DNA from: Streptomyces xiamenensis
GTDB lineage: Bacteria; Actinomycetota; Actinomycetes; Streptomycetales; Streptomycetaceae
Reading direction: 5' to 3'
DNA: 64,000 nucleotides
Assembly (NCBI RefSeq): GCF_000993785.3
Contig: NZ_CP009922.3
Coordinates: 496,001-560,000 of the forward strand
Under the pieces are notes generated by a model that saw only the letters and a list, made by a program, of their open reading frames with translations, was not told the origin of the DNA and did not search any database. Of the stretch, positions 61,012 to 64,000 are shown piece by piece. Each line of letters begins with the position of its first letter. Position 1 is the first letter of the stretch. Position numbers and translations under genes: made by a program.

Positions 61012-62025
61012 GTGATCGAGCTCGAGGGAGTTCCCGAGCTGGTCGACCCGGTCATGGTGGCCGCGTTCGAAGGCTGGAATGATGCCGGCGACGCCGCCTC
61101 CGCCGCGGTCGCGCATCTGGAGCGGGAGTGGAAGGGCGAGGTGTTCGCGGCGCTGGACGCCGAGGACTACTACGACTTCCAGGTCAACCGCCCGCTCATC
61201 TGGCTGGACGACGGCGTGCGCCGGATCACCTGGCCGACCACGCGGCTTTCCGTGATCCGCGGCGGCGCGACCGGGGGCTCCGGCAGACGGCGCGACCTGG
61301 TGCTGGTACGCGGCATCGAGCCGAGCATGCGCTGGCGGTCGTTCTGCAACGAGCTGCTGGGCTTCGCCCACGAGCTGGGCGTGGAGATGGTGGTGGTGCT
61401 CGGCGCGCTGCTGGGCGACACCCCGCACACCCGGCCGGTACCGGTCACCAGTGTCACCTCGGACGAGGAGCTGGCCCGCTCGCTGGACCTGGAGGAGTCC
61501 CGGTACGAGGGGCCGACCGGCATCGTGGGCATCTTCCAGGAGGCGTGCGCCCACGCCGGGTTCCCCGCGGTCAGCCTGTGGGCCTCGGTACCGCACTACG
61601 TCTCGCAGCCGCCCAACCCGAAGGCCTCCCTCGCCCTGCTGAACGCGCTGGAGGATCTGCTGGGGGTGGGCATCCCGCTGGGCGATCTGCCCGAGGACGC
61701 CCGCGCCTGGCAGCTGGGAGTGGACCAACTGGCCGCCGAGGACAGCGAGGTGGCGGAGTACGTCCAGTCCCTGGAGCAGGCGCGCGACACGGCGGAGCTG
61801 CCGGAGGCGTCGGGCGAGGCGATCGCCAAGGAGTTCGAGCGCTATCTGCGGCGCCGGGGCGGGCCGCAGGAGCCGGGCCCCGGGGAGCCGGGCGGCGCAG
61901 GGCCGTTCCTGAAGGATCCGAGCAGCGGGCGGGCCCGGCCGCGCCGGCGCCGCAAGCCGGAGAGCGACGCCGGACCGCCGCCGACGGCGGAGGGCGGCGG
62001 GGGCCCGGCCGAGCCGGGCGAGTAA
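61012..62025 (+). CDS. PAC2-family protein
   Basis: The 337-residue cytosolic protein is a PAC2 (proteasome assembly chaperone 2-like) protein: LVDPVMVAAFEGWNDAGDAASAAVAHL at the start, YDFQVNRPLIWLDDGVRRITWP, then MVVVLGALLGDTPHTRPVPVT and EACAHAGFPAVSLWASVPHYV. The last 55 residues are a disordered Pro/Gly/Arg tail. Its role in bacteria is not established; presence in a proteasome-bearing genome is suggestive only. GGAAGGAGG stands six bases before the GTG. Confidence 0.9.
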   Translation: MIELEGVPELVDPVMVAAFEGWNDAGDAASAAVAHLEREWKGEVFAALDAEDYYDFQVNRPLIWLDDGVRRITWPTTRLSVIRGGATGGSGRRRDLVLVRGIEPSMRWRSFCNELLGFAHELGVEMVVVLGALLGDTPHTRPVPVTSVTSDEELARSLDLEESRYEGPTGIVGIFQEACAHAGFPAVSLWASVPHYVSQPPNPKASLALLNALEDLLGVGIPLGDLPEDARAWQLGVDQLAAEDSEVAEYVQSLEQARDTAELPEASGEAIAKEFERYLRRRGGPQEPGPGEPGGAGPFLKDPSSGRARPRRRRKPESDAGPPPTAEGGGGPAEPGE

Positions 62026-62051
62026 CGTCCGTCCGGTTTACGCGCATCGAT

Positions 62052-62082
62052 CCGGGCCCGTACGCGGTGCGTACGGGCCCGG
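62052..62082. terminator. Bidirectional terminator between the PAC2 gene and mshC
   Basis: A perfect 14-bp stem with loop GGT between convergent genes. Confidence 0.85.
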
Positions 62083-62121
62083 TCCGCCGTCAGTGCCGGC
62101 CGCGGCGGGTGCGCCTGCCGG

Positions 62122-63351
62122 TCACAGGGCGACGCCGAGCAGGGCGTCCACGGCCCGCGAGACGATGCCGGGGGCGCCGGTGTCCTCGCCGCCGTCCGCC
62201 AGCTGGGCCGCGGCCCAGCGGTCAACGGCCGCGAGCGCGGCCGGTGCGTCCAGATCGTCGGCCAGCGCCTCCCTGATCTCCTCGACCAGGTCGAGCGCGG
62301 CCAGCCCGTCGGGGCGGGAGACCGCCGCCCGCCAGCGGGCCAGCCGCTGCTCGGCCTCCTCCAGCACCGCGGGTGTCCACTCCCAGTCGGCGCGGTAGTG
62401 CCGTGACAGCAGCGCCAGCCGGAGGGCGGCCGGGTCGACGCCGTCGCGCCGCAGCTGGGAGACGAAGACCAGATTGCCCCGCGACTTGGACATCTTCTCG
62501 CCCTGGTACCCGACCATGCCCGCGTGCACATAGCTGGCGGCGAACGGGTACTCACCGGTGAGCGTCTGGGCGTGCGAGGCGCCCATCTCGTGGTGCGGGA
62601 AGGCCAGGTCGGAGCCGCCGCCCTGCACGTCGAAGCCCATGCCCAGGTGCTCCAGGGCGATCGCCACGCACTCGATGTGCCAGCCGGGGCGCCCCGGGCC
62701 CAGGCTGCCGCCGTCCCAGGAGGGCTCGCCGGGGCGGGCGGCCAGCCACAGCAGCGGATCGAGAGGGTTCTTCTTGCCGGGGCGGTCCGGGTCGCCGCCG
62801 CGTTCGGCGGACAGCGCGCGCATGGTCGCCGCGTCGAGCCCCGAGACCTTCCCGAAGTGCTCGTCGGCGGCCACCGAGTAGTAGATGTCACCGTCGAGTT
62901 CGTAGGCGGCGCCCTGCTCGCGCAGCCGCTCCACCAGCGGCACGATGCCCGGTATGGCCTCCACCGCCCCGACGTAGTGGGCGGGCGGCAGCATCCGCAG
63001 CGCGGTCATGTCCTCGCGGAACAGCTCGGTCTCGCGCAGCGCGAGCGCCGTCCAGTCCTCGCCGGTGGCCACCGCCCGCTCCAGCAACGGGTCGTCGATG
63101 TCGGTGACGTTCTGTACGTAGTGCACCTGCCGCCCCGTGTCCAGCCAGACCCGCTGCACGAGGTCGAACGCGGTGTAGGTGGCCGCGTGGCCCAGGTGAG
63201 TGGCGTCGTAGGGGGTGATTCCGCAGACGTAGAGCCGGGCCACGGGCCCGGGGGTGAGGGTCACCCGGCTCCCGGTGGCGGTGTCATGAATCCTGAGGTC
63301 GCGGCCCTGACCAGGCAGCGCGGGGACCTCGGAGGCGGGCCAGGCATACAT
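62122..63351 (-). CDS. mshC: Mycothiol ligase MshC
   Basis: The 409-residue enzyme joins cysteine to GlcN-Ins in mycothiol synthesis. It derives from cysteinyl-tRNA synthetase: [22 protein letters not shown] holds a zinc Cys and the HIGH-like [18 protein letters not shown] and HHEMG supply further zinc ligands, and [15 protein letters not shown] is KMSKS. The first residues [14 protein letters not shown] are the MshC type. It lacks the anticodon domain of CysS. TAGGCT lies six bases before the ATG. Confidence 0.95.
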   Translation of the reverse strand: MYAWPASEVPALPGQGRDLRIHDTATGSRVTLTPGPVARLYVCGITPYDATHLGHAATYTAFDLVQRVWLDTGRQVHYVQNVTDIDDPLLERAVATGEDWTALALRETELFREDMTALRMLPPAHYVGAVEAIPGIVPLVERLREQGAAYELDGDIYYSVAADEHFGKVSGLDAATMRALSAERGGDPDRPGKKNPLDPLLWLAARPGEPSWDGGSLGPGRPGWHIECVAIALEHLGMGFDVQGGGSDLAFPHHEMGASHAQTLTGEYPFAASYVHAGMVGYQGEKMSKSRGNLVFVSQLRRDGVDPAALRLALLSRHYRADWEWTPAVLEEAEQRLARWRAAVSRPDGLAALDLVEEIREALADDLDAPAALAAVDRWAAAQLADGGEDTGAPGIVSRAVDALLGVAL

Positions 63352-63357
63352 GCCACG

Positions 63358-63363
63358 AGCCTA
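63358..63363 (-). promoter_or_regulatory. Leaderless-type -10 box of mshC
   Basis: TAGGCT on the minus strand is followed by 6 bases and the ATG at 63351. Confidence 0.5.
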
Positions 63364-63368
63364 TCCGC

Positions 63369-63422
63369 CCACGCCCCGGCTTACACGGCGGGCCCGGTCA
63401 GGGGCTCCCGCCGGGGGCGTGG
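63369..63422 (-). terminator. Nested hairpin after the SCO1664-family gene
   Basis: CCACGCCCC pairs with GGGGCGTGG, and inside the loop GGCGGG pairs with CCCGCC. It begins 20 bases after the stop of the gene at 63443. Confidence 0.55.
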
Positions 63423-63442
63423 CACGGTTCCCCGGCCGGTGT

Positions 63443-64000
63443 TCAGATCAGCGGCCAGGGGATGGCGGGCCACTCGCCGCCGGGGAGCGGATGACGGCCG
63501 GTGCGCAGCAGTTCCGCGACGCGCTCGCGCAGCGCGGCGTACTCGGCGGGGCTGATCAGCTCCGCGATCCGGGTGGCCGGCTCGCTGTCCGGGTCGGCCA
63601 GCGCGTCCGACAGCCTCCGCAGCGCCTGGGGCACGCCGTCCGGCAGCGGCTCGCCCGCCCAGCCCCACAGCAGCGTGCGCAGCTTGTTCTCGGTGTGGAA
63701 GGTCACCCCGTGATCGATGCCGTACAGCCGGCCGTCGGGCTGGGGCAGCAGATGGCCGCCCTTGCGGTCGCCGTTGTTGATCACCGCGTCCAGGACGGCG
63801 ACGCGGCGCAGCCGTTCGTCGTCCGCGTGCACCAGCAGTGCCAGGGTGCCGTCGCCGGTCTCCACCTGGCCGATCGCCCGCCAGCCGGGCTCGGGCTCGG
63901 TACCATCGGTCAGGGCAAGCAGTTCGGAGGGCGGACCGGGCTCGGCGCCGTCCGTGTCCTGCGCCTCCCCCGCCTCCGGTTCCGGGGCGTCGCGCGGGTC
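63443..64000 (-). CDS. SCO1664-family (PI3/4-kinase-like fold) protein, 5' end outside window
   Basis: The frame is open to the right edge, and 185 residues are visible. VAVLDAVINNGDRKGGHLLPQPDGRLYGIDHGVTFHTENKLRTLLWGW (given as the family marker in part) has the NNxDRKxGH and GIDHG motifs of a kinase-like catalytic loop and metal site. Just upstream is a disordered acidic insert (DAPEPEAGEAQDTDGAEPG) in the visible N-terminal end. Members stand beside mshC in many actinobacteria. No function is established. An internal GTG at 63865 is not the start, because the frame and the domain continue upstream. Confidence 0.8.
   Translation of the reverse strand, partial: DPRDAPEPEAGEAQDTDGAEPGPPSELLALTDGTEPEPGWRAIGQVETGDGTLALLVHADDERLRRVAVLDAVINNGDRKGGHLLPQPDGRLYGIDHGVTFHTENKLRTLLWGWAGEPLPDGVPQALRRLSDALADPDSEPATRIAELISPAEYAALRERVAELLRTGRHPLPGGEWPAIPWPLI

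Overview
The window is chromosomal DNA of a Streptomyces or a very close relative. The signs are very high GC with strong third-position bias, a complete Pup-proteasome locus (arc, dop, pup, prcB, prcA, pafA, pafB, pafC), mycothiol synthesis (mshC), the glycerol operon gylR-glpF-glpK-glpD, a GlnA4-type glutamine-synthetase-like enzyme, and many start codons preceded at 6-8 bases by a TANNNT -10 box, as in leaderless Streptomyces messages. From pheT rightwards the gene order resembles, from memory, the pheT-to-mshC part of the S. coelicolor chromosome. I see no tRNA, rRNA, insertion sequence, phage or CRISPR array.

Layout. (1) 1-4943: end of a secreted beta-propeller glycoside hydrolase, 3-hydroxybutyryl-CoA dehydrogenase, a divergent NHEJ pair (Ku and a stand-alone LigD-type polymerase), a cytosolic BtuF-like protein and an F420-type reductase. 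(2) 5014-12867: translation genes on the minus strand (pheST, a soluble PAS histidine kinase, an rRNA methyltransferase, infC-rpmI-rplT). infC appears to start with AUC behind an attenuator-like leader. (3) 12868-20492: DUF1844 protein, aquaporin, SseB-like protein, secreted serine hydrolase, a membrane-anchored subtilisin coupled to a long proline-rich membrane protein, and a DUF2510 membrane protein. (4) 20539-27275: a gamma-glutamylation catabolic cluster (SDR, aldehyde dehydrogenase, GlnA4-like ligase, FadR-type regulator, ethanolamine-type permease, gamma-glutamyl hydrolase). A shared 22-bp motif stands before its divergent promoters and before the permease.

(5) 27337-34996: 5'-3' exonuclease, HelY-type helicase, tatC/tatA, a small membrane protein and the WYL regulators pafC/pafB. 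(6) 35088-45914: two FKBP isomerases and then the Pup-proteasome genes, with an MFS transporter and a LacI regulator between pafA and prcA. Strong hairpins separate arc/dop, dop/pup, pup/prcB and prcA/lacI. (7) 46157-52012: ferredoxin, FG-GAP-like secreted protein, TrmI, site-2 protease with CBS domains, Fe-S RecB nuclease, NarL-type response regulator and a HAD phosphatase with a hairpin leader. (8) 52158-64000: metH, the gyl glycerol regulon with two matching GylR-type operators, a PAC2 protein, mshC and the cut-off SCO1664-family gene.

The window is mostly housekeeping. The most interesting signals are regulatory: the infC AUC start with its attenuator, the shared operator of the glutamylation cluster, the hairpin punctuation of the proteasome locus and the density of leaderless promoters. 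Several Pro/Arg-rich open frames of 800-1300 codons run opposite real genes and were discarded as GC artefacts.
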